Origin: Devosia crocina
Lineage (GTDB): Bacteria > Pseudomonadota > Alphaproteobacteria > Rhizobiales > Devosiaceae
Direction: 5' to 3'
Length of the DNA stretch: 64,000 nucleotides
Assembly (NCBI RefSeq): GCF_900116545.1
Contig: NZ_FPCK01000001.1
Coordinates: forward strand, 1,488,001-1,552,000
The notes under the pieces were generated by a model. It was not told the DNA's origin. It was given only the letters and a program-made list of their open reading frames with translations, and ran no database searches. The translations under genes and the position numbers were made by a program. Below, piece after piece: positions 6,198 through 15,374 of this stretch (positions are counted from its first letter, which is position 1; each line of letters opens with the position of its first letter).

Positions 6198-9186
6198 GAT
6201 CCAGACCAGGGCACGCGCTGTCGATATGTTGGGCCGGCAACAGATCGCCGGCGTCCAGAACGCTTTGGTCGAACTGTTCAAGAACGCCCATGATGCTTAC
6301 GCCGACAGGATCGCCGTTGATCATTTCGAAGACTTCGGCGTCCACGGCGAAGGCTTCCTCATAATCCGTGACGACGGGTTCGGTATGACCCACGCCGACT
6401 TCGTCGACAAGTGGCTCGTCCTCGGCACCGAGAGCAAAGCCGTGGCGAGCGCTCCTCCCTATCGTCCCGCCGATGCCAAGGTCCGTCCTATCACCGGCGA
6501 AAAGGGTATCGGTCGCCTGGCGATCGCATTGCTCGGCGCCCAGACTCTTGTCTTGACGCGCGCCGTGCGGGAGGACGGGGTCCATGACCTGGTGGCCGGA
6601 CTTATACATTGGGGTTTGTTCGAGATTCCGGGTCTCAATCTCGAAGAAATCGAAATACCGGTCGAGATCGTCAAAGACGGAAAATTGCCCGACGAAGAGA
6701 CGCTCGCCCGGATGCGCTCGCAGTTGAAGGACTGCGCGTTGGCCATTCAAGGCCACCATCCCGAAGCCGAGGTCGACGGCATCATCGAGCAGATCGACGC
6801 CTTCGAGCCTGACCTCGCAAGTGTCTATGGCTACCTCGCGACCACAGAGGCTAACCACCTTACCCTAGCCGGAACGAACACCGGAACGCACTTCTTGATC
6901 GCGCCGAGCAACCCGGTGATCAAGCTCGATCTGGCGCACGAGGAACGCGAAGATGATTACGGGTTCCGCAAGCACTTGCTCGGCTTTTCAGAGGGCGTTT
7001 TCGGCAAGGATACCGAACCGCGCATCGCGACTTCGTTTAGACGCTGGCGCGCCGGCGACGCCCAAGGCCAGGAGCTGCTCGATCCGGCGACGTTCTTCAC
7101 GCGAGCGGAGCTCCTGCAACAGTCGGACCATTTCCTCGACGGCGCCGTCGACGAGTTCGGCCAGTTCAAGGGCACATTGCGGGTCTACGACAAGGACTAC
7201 GACATCGTCATCCCCTGGGGTGGCGCGAACGGCCGTCGGACGAAATGCGGACCGTTCGACGTCAATTTCGGCTACGTCATGGGGCGCCCCACCGAGAGCC
7301 TGATGCCGACCGACGTCTACTGGCCGCTCAACGAGAAGCTCAACCACCTCGGCGGCATCTATGTCTACCGCGACGGCGTGAGGATCCTGCCGTATGGCGA
7401 CTATTCCTTCGACTGGCTCGACGTCGAGAAACGCCGCAACAAAGGCGCTGGCTATTACTTCTTCTCGTTCCGGCGAATGTTCGGCGCGGTGCTGCTGACC
7501 AGGGAAAACAATAGCGAGCTCCAGGAAAAGGCGGGCCGCGAGGGCTATCAGCAGAATGAAGCCTATAGGCAAATTAGGGATATCCTCGTCAACCTGCTGC
7601 TGTATCTGGCCGCCGAGTTCTTCCGAAAGTCAGGCGCCAACACCGAAGCTTTTGAGACCGCACAGGCCGAGATCCGGAAACGGTCCGCCGCCCTAGAGCG
7701 GCAACAGAAGCAGTCGGCGACTAAGAAGCGCAATTTCACCATCGCGCTCGACTCGTTTTCCGAGGACGTGCGCGCCGGCCTCCCGGCAACCGAAGTCGCG
7801 AACTTGATGCGCGTCACGCAATCGAGGATGGATGCCGCGGCGGCGATCGCCGATCAGGACAAGGCGGCCGCCGCCCTCATCAGGGCCGAACAGCACGCCA
7901 TCGGTTCGCTGGCCGAATTACGCAAGAAATATACGAAGAAACGTCCTTCCGGCGTGGCGCTGGGCAAGGAACTGCAGCGCGACTGGGACGCCTACGTCGT
8001 CGAACGGCAGAAGTTGGAGACCGAAGTGTTTGCGCCGTTCGAAGAGCAGGTTGCCAGTACTCTCGGCGCCGTCGCGGAACAGGCTCGCGTCTATGTCGAT
8101 CAGCGAAAACGCCTCGAGGAGCGCATTAAGTCTCTCGCCAACGAGCGGAAGAAGGATCTCGCGGAGGCGGTGCAGCAGGCCAACGCGACCGCCTCCGACA
8201 CCCGGCAGACGGTGTTCACGATCACCGAGCGCGCTCGACTTGCACTCGACGAGACAGTACGGGCGATTCAAGCCGACCTCAATCGCACCGACCTGGCCGG
8301 GATGGAACCAGATCGCATCGAAGACCTCCGACGCAAGTGGGAAGACCAGCTCACCGAAATCGAGGGGCGGCACCGCGATGCCTTAATGGCCGCCCGCGAT
8401 ATGCTCGCATCGTTGGCAGAAAACCTGCGGGCCTCCGACGGCGAAGCGCCCGCACAGATCATGGAAGCGATGGAAGAGCGCATGCTTGCGCTCGAAGAGC
8501 AGGCGGACGAGGACTTCGAAATGGTCCAACTCGGCCTGGCCGTGGCCATCATCAACCACGAGTTCAGCGCGTCCATCAAGCGCGTGCGCCGCAGCATCCA
8601 GGAACTGGGCCAGATCTCGCGCCGCAGTGACGGACTGCGTCCATTATACGAATCCATCCGCTCCAATTTCGAGCACCTCGATGGCCACCTCAATCTTTTC
8701 ACCCCGCTGCAGCGCCGGCTTCAGCGGGCCGCGATCAGGATCGACGGCCGCGATATCCGCAATTATTGCAACGAACTCTTCTCCAATCGACTGGAGCGTC
8801 ACCAGGTTACGCTGGAGGCCACCGAGCCGTTCCTCGATACCGTTGTGGAATGCTACCCGTCGACGCTGTATCCGGCCGTGATCAACATAGTCGACAACGC
8901 CCTTCACTGGCTGAATTCGGTGCCCGAGGACCGGCGCATCGAAATGCACGCGGAAGGCGGCACGCTCTTTATCTCGAACAACGGGCCGCCGGTCGAAGGG
9001 CACGACAACGCGAGAATTTTCGAACGCGGTTTCAGTCGGAAGGCGGGCGGCCGCGGACTTGGACTTTTCATTTCAGCGAAGGCGCTCGAAGCCGAAGGCA
9101 TGGAGTTGCGCATTGCGGATCCGCGGCCGAATTACACCGTGACGTTCGCAATCGATACCGGAAGAGGCGGAGGAAAGAGGAATTGA
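6190..9186 (+). CDS. double-GHKL protein: MORC/Hsp90-like ATPase plus histidine-kinase-like core
   Basis: 998 residues. The N-terminus is a Bergerat-fold ATPase of the MORC/Hsp90 type: ELFKNAHDAY (E28, N32), DDGFGM (D61) and GEKGIGRL (residues 103-110). A middle region follows, then a long predicted coiled coil at about residues 490-760. The C-terminus resembles a histidine kinase: a phosphoacceptor-like helix IINHEFSASIKRVR with H790, an N box INIVDNALHW (N903), a G1-like SNNGPPV and a GRGLGLFIS box near residue 955. Two ATP-binding modules of different subfamilies in one chain are unusual. It overlaps the methyltransferase by 8 bases. Its stop overlaps the TTG start of a receiver-like protein, so a phosphorelay between H790 and D131 of that partner is plausible. 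No membrane segment is seen. Confidence 0.85.
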   Translation: MARIQTRARAVDMLGRQQIAGVQNALVELFKNAHDAYADRIAVDHFEDFGVHGEGFLIIRDDGFGMTHADFVDKWLVLGTESKAVASAPPYRPADAKVRPITGEKGIGRLAIALLGAQTLVLTRAVREDGVHDLVAGLIHWGLFEIPGLNLEEIEIPVEIVKDGKLPDEETLARMRSQLKDCALAIQGHHPEAEVDGIIEQIDAFEPDLASVYGYLATTEANHLTLAGTNTGTHFLIAPSNPVIKLDLAHEEREDDYGFRKHLLGFSEGVFGKDTEPRIATSFRRWRAGDAQGQELLDPATFFTRAELLQQSDHFLDGAVDEFGQFKGTLRVYDKDYDIVIPWGGANGRRTKCGPFDVNFGYVMGRPTESLMPTDVYWPLNEKLNHLGGIYVYRDGVRILPYGDYSFDWLDVEKRRNKGAGYYFFSFRRMFGAVLLTRENNSELQEKAGREGYQQNEAYRQIRDILVNLLLYLAAEFFRKSGANTEAFETAQAEIRKRSAALERQQKQSATKKRNFTIALDSFSEDVRAGLPATEVANLMRVTQSRMDAAAAIADQDKAAAALIRAEQHAIGSLAELRKKYTKKRPSGVALGKELQRDWDAYVVERQKLETEVFAPFEEQVASTLGAVAEQARVYVDQRKRLEERIKSLANERKKDLAEAVQQANATASDTRQTVFTITERARLALDETVRAIQADLNRTDLAGMEPDRIEDLRRKWEDQLTEIEGRHRDALMAARDMLASLAENLRASDGEAPAQIMEAMEERMLALEEQADEDFEMVQLGLAVAIINHEFSASIKRVRRSIQELGQISRRSDGLRPLYESIRSNFEHLDGHLNLFTPLQRRLQRAAIRIDGRDIRNYCNELFSNRLERHQVTLEATEPFLDTVVECYPSTLYPAVINIVDNALHWLNSVPEDRRIEMHAEGGTLFISNNGPPVEGHDNARIFERGFSRKAGGRGLGLFISAKALEAEGMELRIADPRPNYTVTFAIDTGRGGGKRN

Positions 9187-10868
9187 CGACGGCTCAGGAA
9201 TTTGCCCGTTCGGCGGCGCGGAAATACCTGCAAAGCGTGGTCTTCGTCGACGACGAGATTTACGAGCATGTGCCGGCTAAGGCGGTGAAGGCGGTAGCCG
9301 CGCCGGCCGAAGCGATGACAATTTTCCGAAGCAGGCCGGTCGAGCCGCAAGTCGAAAAGGTCATCGAAGTCCCCGATAAAGAGGTGGCCGCCACCGAAGC
9401 GGCGCTATCGGCGGAAACTGACACCGGAGCCCTCTATCATCCCAAGCATCTCGTGGAATCGTTCGCCAGGGAACGGATGGTTTGCGCCCTGTACGAACCG
9501 GCAAAGGGGTTCGAGACCGGGCCCGAATCGGAACTGTTCAAGCTCTGCGAGCGCGCCGACGTCGTGATCCTCGATTGGGAATTCCATAAGGAGCCGGGCA
9601 AGAAGGTCATGGACCTCATCGGTGGCCTCGTCACGACCGCCCAGACCACGGTTCCCCATCACGTTCGCCTTTTCGCGATTTACACTTCGACCCAAAATCT
9701 CAAGCACGTCGCCCAGCAGGTTTTCGATCACCTCGGCAAACTGAACCTCGAAGTGCAGACTGACGGCGAATACGATCTCAACGCCGGATCCTCTCGGATA
9801 ATCGTGCTGGGCAAGCCGACCACAGGTCGCCCGGCCGATCAGGCCCAGGCCGCCGAGGTTGCCGAAGCCGCGCTCGCTGAAAGGATCATCGCCGAGTTCG
9901 CCAAGATGCACGCAGGGATACTGCCGTCCATGGCGCTCCATGGCCTGGCGAGCGTCCGGACAAACACGAAAAAAATCCTCGACAAGTTCCGCGCCGATAT
10001 GGACGGCGTATTCCTGGCCCAAAGGGGGTTGATCTCGCCGGCAGACGACGCCTTCGAGCAAATACCGGAGCTGCTCGCCGAAGAAGCGCTGGCCGTGATG
10101 ATCGACAATCGACTTGCTCCCGCCGACGCAGAGGCCATGGCCAACGACGCCATAGGCGCCCTGAACCTGAAAACCGCATGGACGGGCGCGGACAACAAGC
10201 CCACTGAAGCTGGTTTATACGCGACGCGGATGCTCAAGGAAGGGCCTCACGCGGTCAAGAAAGAGGTGAAGTTCACCTACAAGGCAATCAGGCAGCTCAA
10301 TCAGGAGCTGGGGTCGGGTAAGACCGAAGCGAGCGAGCGTCTAGCGGCACTTTACGTCTCCCGCACGCAGTATGGAGAAGAGCGCTTCCTCGAATTCGGA
10401 ACGGTTGTCCGGTATGTCGTGAAGACGGTCGATAAGGAGGGCAAGGAACAGGAAGAGCAGCGTTACGCCGTTTGCCTGATGCCCCTCTGCGATTGCGTCC
10501 GTCTTACCGAAGGGGCCGCCTACCGGTTCCCCCTCTGGGAGCTGAAGGCAAATGCCGGCAAAGGCCAGTCGAAAGGTGTCGTCATCGAGCGCCCCGGTAA
10601 TGAAGGGTTCCTCGAACTCTACAGTTACGGCAAGCCTCGCGATCAGCTCTTCATGGACACATTCGTTGCCGGCAACCAGCACATGGTTATGGCGGCCAAG
10701 GACGGCTATCGGTTCAGGTTGAAAGGCGAGAACCAGGAATACGAATGGGTGGCCCAGCTCAAGCCCAGCCATGCGCAACGAATCGCGCACGATTTGGGCA
10801 CTTCCCTCGCCCGTGTCGGCGTGATCGAGGCCGAGTGGGTCAGGATGAAAGCGGATGGCGAAGGCTGA
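9183..10868 (+). CDS. receiver-domain-like protein with unknown C-terminal region
   Basis: 561 residues from TTG 9183, which overlaps the preceding TGA (TTGA) and follows an AGGAAAGAGGA ribosome binding site. The first 220 residues carry the response-regulator residues in order: FVDDE (D23, D24), VILDWEF (D131, the likely phosphoacceptor), AIYTST (T168 or S169) and LGKPT (K211). A long insert after the DD pair makes it larger than a standard receiver; it may correspond to the family listed as Response_reg_2. Residues 220-561 have no domain I recognise, contain no membrane segment and end in a beta-rich part (EFGTVVRYVVKTVD onward). There is no helix-turn-helix output domain, so the output may be enzymatic or protein binding rather than transcription. 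It is encoded directly after the kinase-like partner. Confidence 0.8.
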   Translation: MTTAQEFARSAARKYLQSVVFVDDEIYEHVPAKAVKAVAAPAEAMTIFRSRPVEPQVEKVIEVPDKEVAATEAALSAETDTGALYHPKHLVESFARERMVCALYEPAKGFETGPESELFKLCERADVVILDWEFHKEPGKKVMDLIGGLVTTAQTTVPHHVRLFAIYTSTQNLKHVAQQVFDHLGKLNLEVQTDGEYDLNAGSSRIIVLGKPTTGRPADQAQAAEVAEAALAERIIAEFAKMHAGILPSMALHGLASVRTNTKKILDKFRADMDGVFLAQRGLISPADDAFEQIPELLAEEALAVMIDNRLAPADAEAMANDAIGALNLKTAWTGADNKPTEAGLYATRMLKEGPHAVKKEVKFTYKAIRQLNQELGSGKTEASERLAALYVSRTQYGEERFLEFGTVVRYVVKTVDKEGKEQEEQRYAVCLMPLCDCVRLTEGAAYRFPLWELKANAGKGQSKGVVIERPGNEGFLELYSYGKPRDQLFMDTFVAGNQHMVMAAKDGYRFRLKGENQEYEWVAQLKPSHAQRIAHDLGTSLARVGVIEAEWVRMKADGEG

Positions 10869-11208
10869 TTTCTGGAAGCAAGCCGCGAAAATCGGGCGAC
10901 GATCGCTCCGCCTGGCCCGGTCGGCCCTAGCGGCTGCATTTTATCCCGCAGCCTTCGTCGTGATCGGCATATCCGGCTGGGCGACATACGACAAGGTCGT
11001 CGCGGTCGGTTGGACTGCCGACGCGGCTGCCGGGCACAGGCCGCCGGCTCCGTGGCCGCGATCGTGGGCGCGGCCTGGCTCGCACAAGGAGAGGCCCGGC
11101 GGGCTCGCCGCGAGCGACGAAGGCAGGGAGAGGAGGCCGCATGGTTCGCCAGGTTCGCGATCATGCAGGCGCAGCGCGAGGCCCACATCGTGGCGGCCGA
11201 GTGGGTGA
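10855..11208 (+). CDS. membrane-anchored N-terminal segment, frame probably broken
   Basis: The frame starts at ATG 10855, overlapping the end of the receiver-like gene by 14 bases. It begins MAKADFWKQAAKIGRRS and has one clear hydrophobic helix (AAFYPAAFVVIGISGWATY). After about residue 60 the sequence turns into low-quality proline and arginine-rich text, while coding character continues in another frame, the one annotated at 11010-11609. The simplest reading is one gene of about 250 residues split by a single-base shift near 11030-11045, either a true lesion or a sequence error. Alternatively this is a short membrane protein whose true end is not the annotated one. Confidence 0.4.
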   Translation: MAKADFWKQAAKIGRRSLRLARSALAAAFYPAAFVVIGISGWATYDKVVAVGWTADAAAGHRPPAPWPRSWARPGSHKERPGGLAASDEGRERRPHGSPGSRSCRRSARPTSWRPSG

Positions 11209-11609
11209 ACGGCACCGAACTTGAAATGACCGACGTCAGGAACTGGCGCCAACGTATGGCGACGGTGGCGATATCGCTGGACGCCCTATTGAGCCGGTCG
11301 GACTTCGTCCACCCTGCCTCGATCCACGCGCTCGCCAATGCCAAGGTGATCGTAGATGGACTGGTCGCTGATCTCGCGGCATTCGATGGGCCCTTCGAGA
11401 ATGGAAGGATTGGCGACCTCCCAGTTACGGGGTCCATAGTCGAGCCCCATATCGTGCTGGAGCGCCTGATGGAGATGTACGATTCCAGCATGCGGGGCGT
11501 TGTGCTTGCCCTCGACGACGGCGACGACGCACTACCGATACAGGCGGACTATTGGCGTCGCAGCGCGGAAACCACCACCACCCATCCGAGCCGGATGCCG
11601 ACTGATTAA
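11010..11609 (+). CDS. hypothetical protein, continuation of the preceding frame
   Basis: 199 residues if started at TTG 11010, which lacks a good ribosome binding site. It opens with a hydrophobic stretch (AAGSVAAIVGAAWLA), then a basic helix (ARRARRERRRQGEEAAWFARFA), then a soluble helical domain with no recognised family. Together with the frame at 10855 it would make a protein with two N-terminal membrane helices and a cytoplasmic C-terminal domain. It is the last plus-strand gene before a convergent minus-strand membrane gene; the stops overlap by 4 bases. Position directly after the kinase-like and receiver-like genes suggests it belongs to the same cassette, perhaps as a membrane effector or sensor. 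Function unknown. Confidence 0.5.
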   Translation: MDCRRGCRAQAAGSVAAIVGAAWLAQGEARRARRERRRQGEEAAWFARFAIMQAQREAHIVAAEWVNGTELEMTDVRNWRQRMATVAISLDALLSRSDFVHPASIHALANAKVIVDGLVADLAAFDGPFENGRIGDLPVTGSIVEPHIVLERLMEMYDSSMRGVVLALDDGDDALPIQADYWRRSAETTTTHPSRMPTD

Positions 11610-11983
11610 CTCGGATTGACCGAGATCGCCGAGTGATGGACGCCCAGGTTTTCGGCACAACTTGCCATGTCCTCGCCGGGCGTCATGATGCACAGCTGGG
11701 GGGTCGTCGGCGACATCATGCCGATCGTCGTCAGACCCGTCGAGATCTGAAACGCAAAGAGCCCGACGACGAAGCCCCGCATTGTGCCGGACTGCGCTTC
11801 CAGGAAGGTCCAGACAGCTAGGGCTACGGCGATCGCGAGGATGATGTCGCGCCACCCTTCGCCATTCCCGGTCCAACTCAACCATGCGCTGACGATACTG
11901 AGGAGCAACGCACCGAACGGTCGAACGAAGGGGAGGTTTGCAATTCCGCCGAGGAGATTGCCGAGGTTTGCAACGGGGTCCAT
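11606..11983 (-). CDS. small membrane protein, oriented against the cargo operon
   Basis: 125 residues starting MDPVANLGNLLGGIANLPF. The ATG at 11983 has an AGGTGATC ribosome binding site; an in-frame start further upstream has none. Three hydrophobic helices are visible (PFGALLLSIVSAWLSW, IILAIAVALAVWTFLE, GFVVGLFAFQISTGLTTIG). A short tail follows with two cysteines (QLCIMTPG and ASCAEN). I do not recognise a family. It is the only minus-strand gene inside the cargo, convergent with the frame before it and divergent from the FAD protein. That arrangement is compatible with an independently controlled immunity or toxin gene, but this is speculative. Confidence 0.6.
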   Translation of the reverse strand: MDPVANLGNLLGGIANLPFVRPFGALLLSIVSAWLSWTGNGEGWRDIILAIAVALAVWTFLEAQSGTMRGFVVGLFAFQISTGLTTIGMMSPTTPQLCIMTPGEDMASCAENLGVHHSAISVNPS

Positions 11984-12236
11984 TTGATCACCTATCTTGT
12001 GTCCTGGGCAAATGTTCGGAGAGGGATGCGAAAGAGTCAACGAGCCGCCGAGCGATCGATCTGACGCGGCGGACGCGTCATCGCCGGGGATGGTGAAGGC
12101 GACTTCGGCTCCCGATTATCGAGTCCTGTTGCCGATGACCAATCAAAGTGGGATTGCACGCTTAATTCTTGCGAACGCTCCGATAATCCATTTGCGGAAG
12201 CGACACGATTTCGTCACAAGGCACTCTTGTTGAGGA

Positions 12237-13787
12237 ATGACCAAGTTTGCTTGCATGATCGAAGAAGAAAACCAAGATCGCGTGACGTTGTTCAATACCG
12301 CGTCCAGCCTTCCCGGTCGGCAGGGCATCTCCTTCATTGGTCCTTTCGGTTCACGCGTGAGTTTCGCGAGCCAACAGGCACGTGCCTTCAATACCGTTTG
12401 GGCTTGGTCCGAAGAACGCGCCCACAAGCCCAACGCCCGGGTCGCCGTAATCGGCGGAGGGATCGCGGGTTTGACCACCAGTGCCGCGCTTGTCGCGAAA
12501 CGCCATACGGTGACCCTGTTCGAAGCGAACACGGAACTCGTGAAGTGCCAAAAGAACGCACGGCACAGGTACGTTCACCCGACGGTGAATTTTTGGCCGT
12601 CACTAACGCTCAAACCGACGACGTCGCAGCCTTATCTCGATTGGTACGAAGCAACCAGCGATGTCGCGGCCAAGTCGATCGAGAGGGAGTGGCGGAGGTT
12701 CTTTCTCCCGCGTATGCAGCAACTGCGGCTGAACCGGACGGTCACCGACATCAAACGCACCGCCGCCGGCACCATGAAGGTGGTCTTCACGGAACCCGGC
12801 CATACAAGCCCTAAGTCGGAGCTATATGACCACGTGTTCGTCGCCACCGGCTTCGGCGCCGAGATCAAGGTGTGGGACACGGACCGATCCTACTGGGATC
12901 CCGACGATCTCGACGGTTTGGTGGAATCCGGTCATCGGAGCTTCACGATCGCCGGCACGGGCGACGGCGGCCTCATCGACACGCTCCGCATCTTGCAGGA
13001 AGAATTCGAGGGCGGCCATATCTGCTTCCGCTTGATCAAAGACATGGAGGCGTCGGGCCTTCGGCCGGCCGTCACTGCAATCGAGGTGGAGGCCAAAAAG
13101 AAGGGCTCAACCGCGGAAGCCGCGAAATATTATGCCCGGGCGTATTCGGACCTGGTCGAGCGCAGCCTTTCCAACGACGCACGCGCCCTCCTCCGCTCCC
13201 GCGTGACCGGCATGACGGTGACACTGGTGGGTACGCTTCCATTCCCCTATGCGGTCAACTCCGCACCGGTCCACAAGATCATGATTGCCGCGGCGCTGGC
13301 CGATGGAGCCGTCCGCTATACCCAAGGAAAAGTCACAAGGGATCCGATCACCGACGAGCCGATGATAAAGACGGCCAAATCGTTGGTGCCGGTCGCGGCG
13401 GGAAACAAAGTGGTCATGAGAATCGGGCCCGGTGGAGGCTTGAACTGGCTCCTGAAGAAAGGCGAGATCGCTTCGCTCAAAACGGCGCAGCTTTACCTGG
13501 GAGACATTCTCCGGCCGGCCAAGTTGCCCGACGACTTCTTCGAGTCCTGCAACGGGGTGCCCCTTCGCGATCCTCTCAGTCAGGAGTTCATCGAATTCCG
13601 GAAAGATTTGGCCGAGGACTATCTTTGGGCCAAATTTCGCGCAACATGCGATGCATCTGGATTAAACAACAAGAAGGGCTTTAGAGTTTATTATGCGCCC
13701 GACAGTGTTGATCATCGCCAGCTACCTACCGATCTCTTCGGCATCGCCTGCTTCATCGTGCCAGAACCGGTCGCTGAATGGGTTTGA
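12237..13787 (+). CDS. FAD/NAD(P)-binding oxidoreductase-like protein
   Basis: 516 residues. A dinucleotide-binding fold is clear at residues 69-95: VAVIGGGIAGLTTSAALVAK followed by VTLFEAN, the GxGxxG plus acidic end of FAD-dependent amine-oxidase or NAD/FAD oxidoreductases. A second typical element is VFVATGFGAEI near residue 200, and FTIAGTGDGGLID near 240 could be a second nucleotide-binding turn. The first 65 residues are not part of the fold. The substrate cannot be inferred. ATG 12237 is directly preceded by GAGGA, too close to be ideal; ATG 12255 is an alternative. It begins the second plus-strand block of the cargo, 25 bases ahead of the protease-like gene, so the two are very likely cotranscribed. 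Confidence 0.7.
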   Translation: MTKFACMIEEENQDRVTLFNTASSLPGRQGISFIGPFGSRVSFASQQARAFNTVWAWSEERAHKPNARVAVIGGGIAGLTTSAALVAKRHTVTLFEANTELVKCQKNARHRYVHPTVNFWPSLTLKPTTSQPYLDWYEATSDVAAKSIEREWRRFFLPRMQQLRLNRTVTDIKRTAAGTMKVVFTEPGHTSPKSELYDHVFVATGFGAEIKVWDTDRSYWDPDDLDGLVESGHRSFTIAGTGDGGLIDTLRILQEEFEGGHICFRLIKDMEASGLRPAVTAIEVEAKKKGSTAEAAKYYARAYSDLVERSLSNDARALLRSRVTGMTVTLVGTLPFPYAVNSAPVHKIMIAAALADGAVRYTQGKVTRDPITDEPMIKTAKSLVPVAAGNKVVMRIGPGGGLNWLLKKGEIASLKTAQLYLGDILRPAKLPDDFFESCNGVPLRDPLSQEFIEFRKDLAEDYLWAKFRATCDASGLNNKKGFRVYYAPDSVDHRQLPTDLFGIACFIVPEPVAEWV

Positions 13788-13811
13788 ATGTAACGGACAT
13801 GGATTGAGCCA

Positions 13812-15344
13812 ATGTTGATACAGCCGGGATTGCGGATCTTCGCCGACAATGTCGGCCGGGATCTGTCGATCGGCCCGATTGCGGTGCAGGGTGACGGAGA
13901 CGATCTCTTCGCGCTTGTCCCGGGAGCGTTTTTCTTGGCGGACGACAGCCTTGAAGTCGGGGGCGCTCCCATCGGCACCGTCGTGGGCGTCGATGTCGCC
14001 GCATGGGGCGAACGCGGAATGCCGATCGCGGCTGCACTCAAGCCGGTTCGCCTGCATCAGAATGTCGAGGTAGCGCCGATCGAGCATACCGTCGCCGACG
14101 GACCGCCGAGCTTGGGTGCCAGGGTGACAAGAGATGTTGGCTCGGCCCGGGCCGCCAAGGGTACTATTGCCGCAGTAGATACGCCCATGTTCATCAAACG
14201 TGGCGACGGCACCAAGCAGATTTATCGCGGGGCTTTCTCGATCCGTGGCGAGAACGGACCGTTTGCCGTTGCTGGCGACGGCGGCACGCTGGTCATGGAC
14301 GATGCCGGCGACGTGCTCGGCATGATCGTGGCCGTGGCAGAAGACTTGGCCTATGCCGTGCCGATATCTGCCGCGATGCAGACGTTCGGCCTGCGGACCG
14401 CCGACGATGATGCCATCCGGTCCCACAATGCTCGTGCAAAGTTCGTCGAGGAGGAGGAGAGGAAGCGCGCGAGCGCTCCTCCAGACCTAAGCCTTGTCGT
14501 GGCCTACGACGAGATGTTGGCACTCCTCTATGGCGCAGCTGAGTTCAAGAGTGCCTTCGCCAACCTAGACCGCATGGGTTTGGATCATCTCCAAGTATTC
14601 CGTAAGGCCAGCGTGTACGACCAGTTCCAGAGAGCGATGCTCGAGGTGCCGCGCCTGGACTTCAAGACCATTTCTGCGACCATAGCCGAGCGTCCCGAAC
14701 TGCTGACGGCGACGATCCATCGAACCGCGATGACGCAGGCGCGCGTCAATTTTCTCGTTGGCGTTCAGGATCATCTCCCGAAGACGCGTAGCGAACGTAG
14801 CGACTACGCTATGAGGATCCTAAAGGCGCATGCGCGGCACGGCCTGAAGCATGACGCGCTCGAAGTGATCGGCGACCTGGCGGAGCACTTGTCTCCCGTC
14901 GCGTTCCGGATGGCCGCGACAGGTCTTCCCGTCAGTCTCGAAACCGCGTCTTTGACCATTATCGTCCTGCTGGATATGGCTAAGGCCGAGGGCTCCACGG
15001 ATAAATTCAGGGGTAGTTTTCTAGAACCCGCTCTTTATGTCCTTGATGACGGAGCAGATGATCTCTTGCGTCATCTCATGGGCCGCGGCCGCGAGCAGAA
15101 CGAGTTTCTGGAGGTTTTCGCCGCCGTCTCGGCGTCGATCCCCCATTTCCCGCGTTATTCCGGTCTCAAATTGCTCGCCGACGTATGCGTTCACCGACCC
15201 GTCCGATACGCGACTGCCTGGGTTCTGCAGAGAGCGGTTGCCGAATTCGCGGGCCGAGGCTTCAAGTGGCGTAGTGCCATGAACAAGCGCGGGGAAATGG
15301 AAGTGGCCAGCATAGAGCATAAGTCCCTTAGCGCCGCGGAGTGA
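13812..15344 (+). CDS. trypsin-fold protein with substituted catalytic residues, plus helical C-terminal region
   Basis: 510 residues. The first 190 resemble a trypsin-like (S1) fold. The usual GDSG active-site segment appears as AGDGGTLVMDDAGDVLGMIV (residues 154-173), with glycine at position 157 where the nucleophilic serine is expected. It is followed by YAVPI, a common end of such domains. The segment where the catalytic histidine would sit reads FALVPGAFFL, without histidine. So the domain looks like a pseudoprotease used for binding. Residues 200-510 are mostly helical with no known family. It sits 25 bases after the FAD protein and 31 bases before a 96-aa gene. The fold assignment rests on motif shape and would need a profile search. 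Confidence 0.55.
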   Translation: MLIQPGLRIFADNVGRDLSIGPIAVQGDGDDLFALVPGAFFLADDSLEVGGAPIGTVVGVDVAAWGERGMPIAAALKPVRLHQNVEVAPIEHTVADGPPSLGARVTRDVGSARAAKGTIAAVDTPMFIKRGDGTKQIYRGAFSIRGENGPFAVAGDGGTLVMDDAGDVLGMIVAVAEDLAYAVPISAAMQTFGLRTADDDAIRSHNARAKFVEEEERKRASAPPDLSLVVAYDEMLALLYGAAEFKSAFANLDRMGLDHLQVFRKASVYDQFQRAMLEVPRLDFKTISATIAERPELLTATIHRTAMTQARVNFLVGVQDHLPKTRSERSDYAMRILKAHARHGLKHDALEVIGDLAEHLSPVAFRMAATGLPVSLETASLTIIVLLDMAKAEGSTDKFRGSFLEPALYVLDDGADDLLRHLMGRGREQNEFLEVFAAVSASIPHFPRYSGLKLLADVCVHRPVRYATAWVLQRAVAEFAGRGFKWRSAMNKRGEMEVASIEHKSLSAAE

Positions 15345-15374
15345 CCATCCGAAAGATAGGTTGCGAGGCCTCGA

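Noticed and set aside
8971..8991. Asparagine instead of aspartate in the G1 box (SNNGPPV) as sign of an inactive kinase domain
   Set aside because: Many active sensor kinases have asparagine at this position, so the change alone does not show loss of activity.
12227..12814. 195-codon frame overlapping the start of the FAD protein
   Set aside because: The overlapping frame at 12237 contains a clear dinucleotide-binding motif; this one is arginine-rich shadow sequence.
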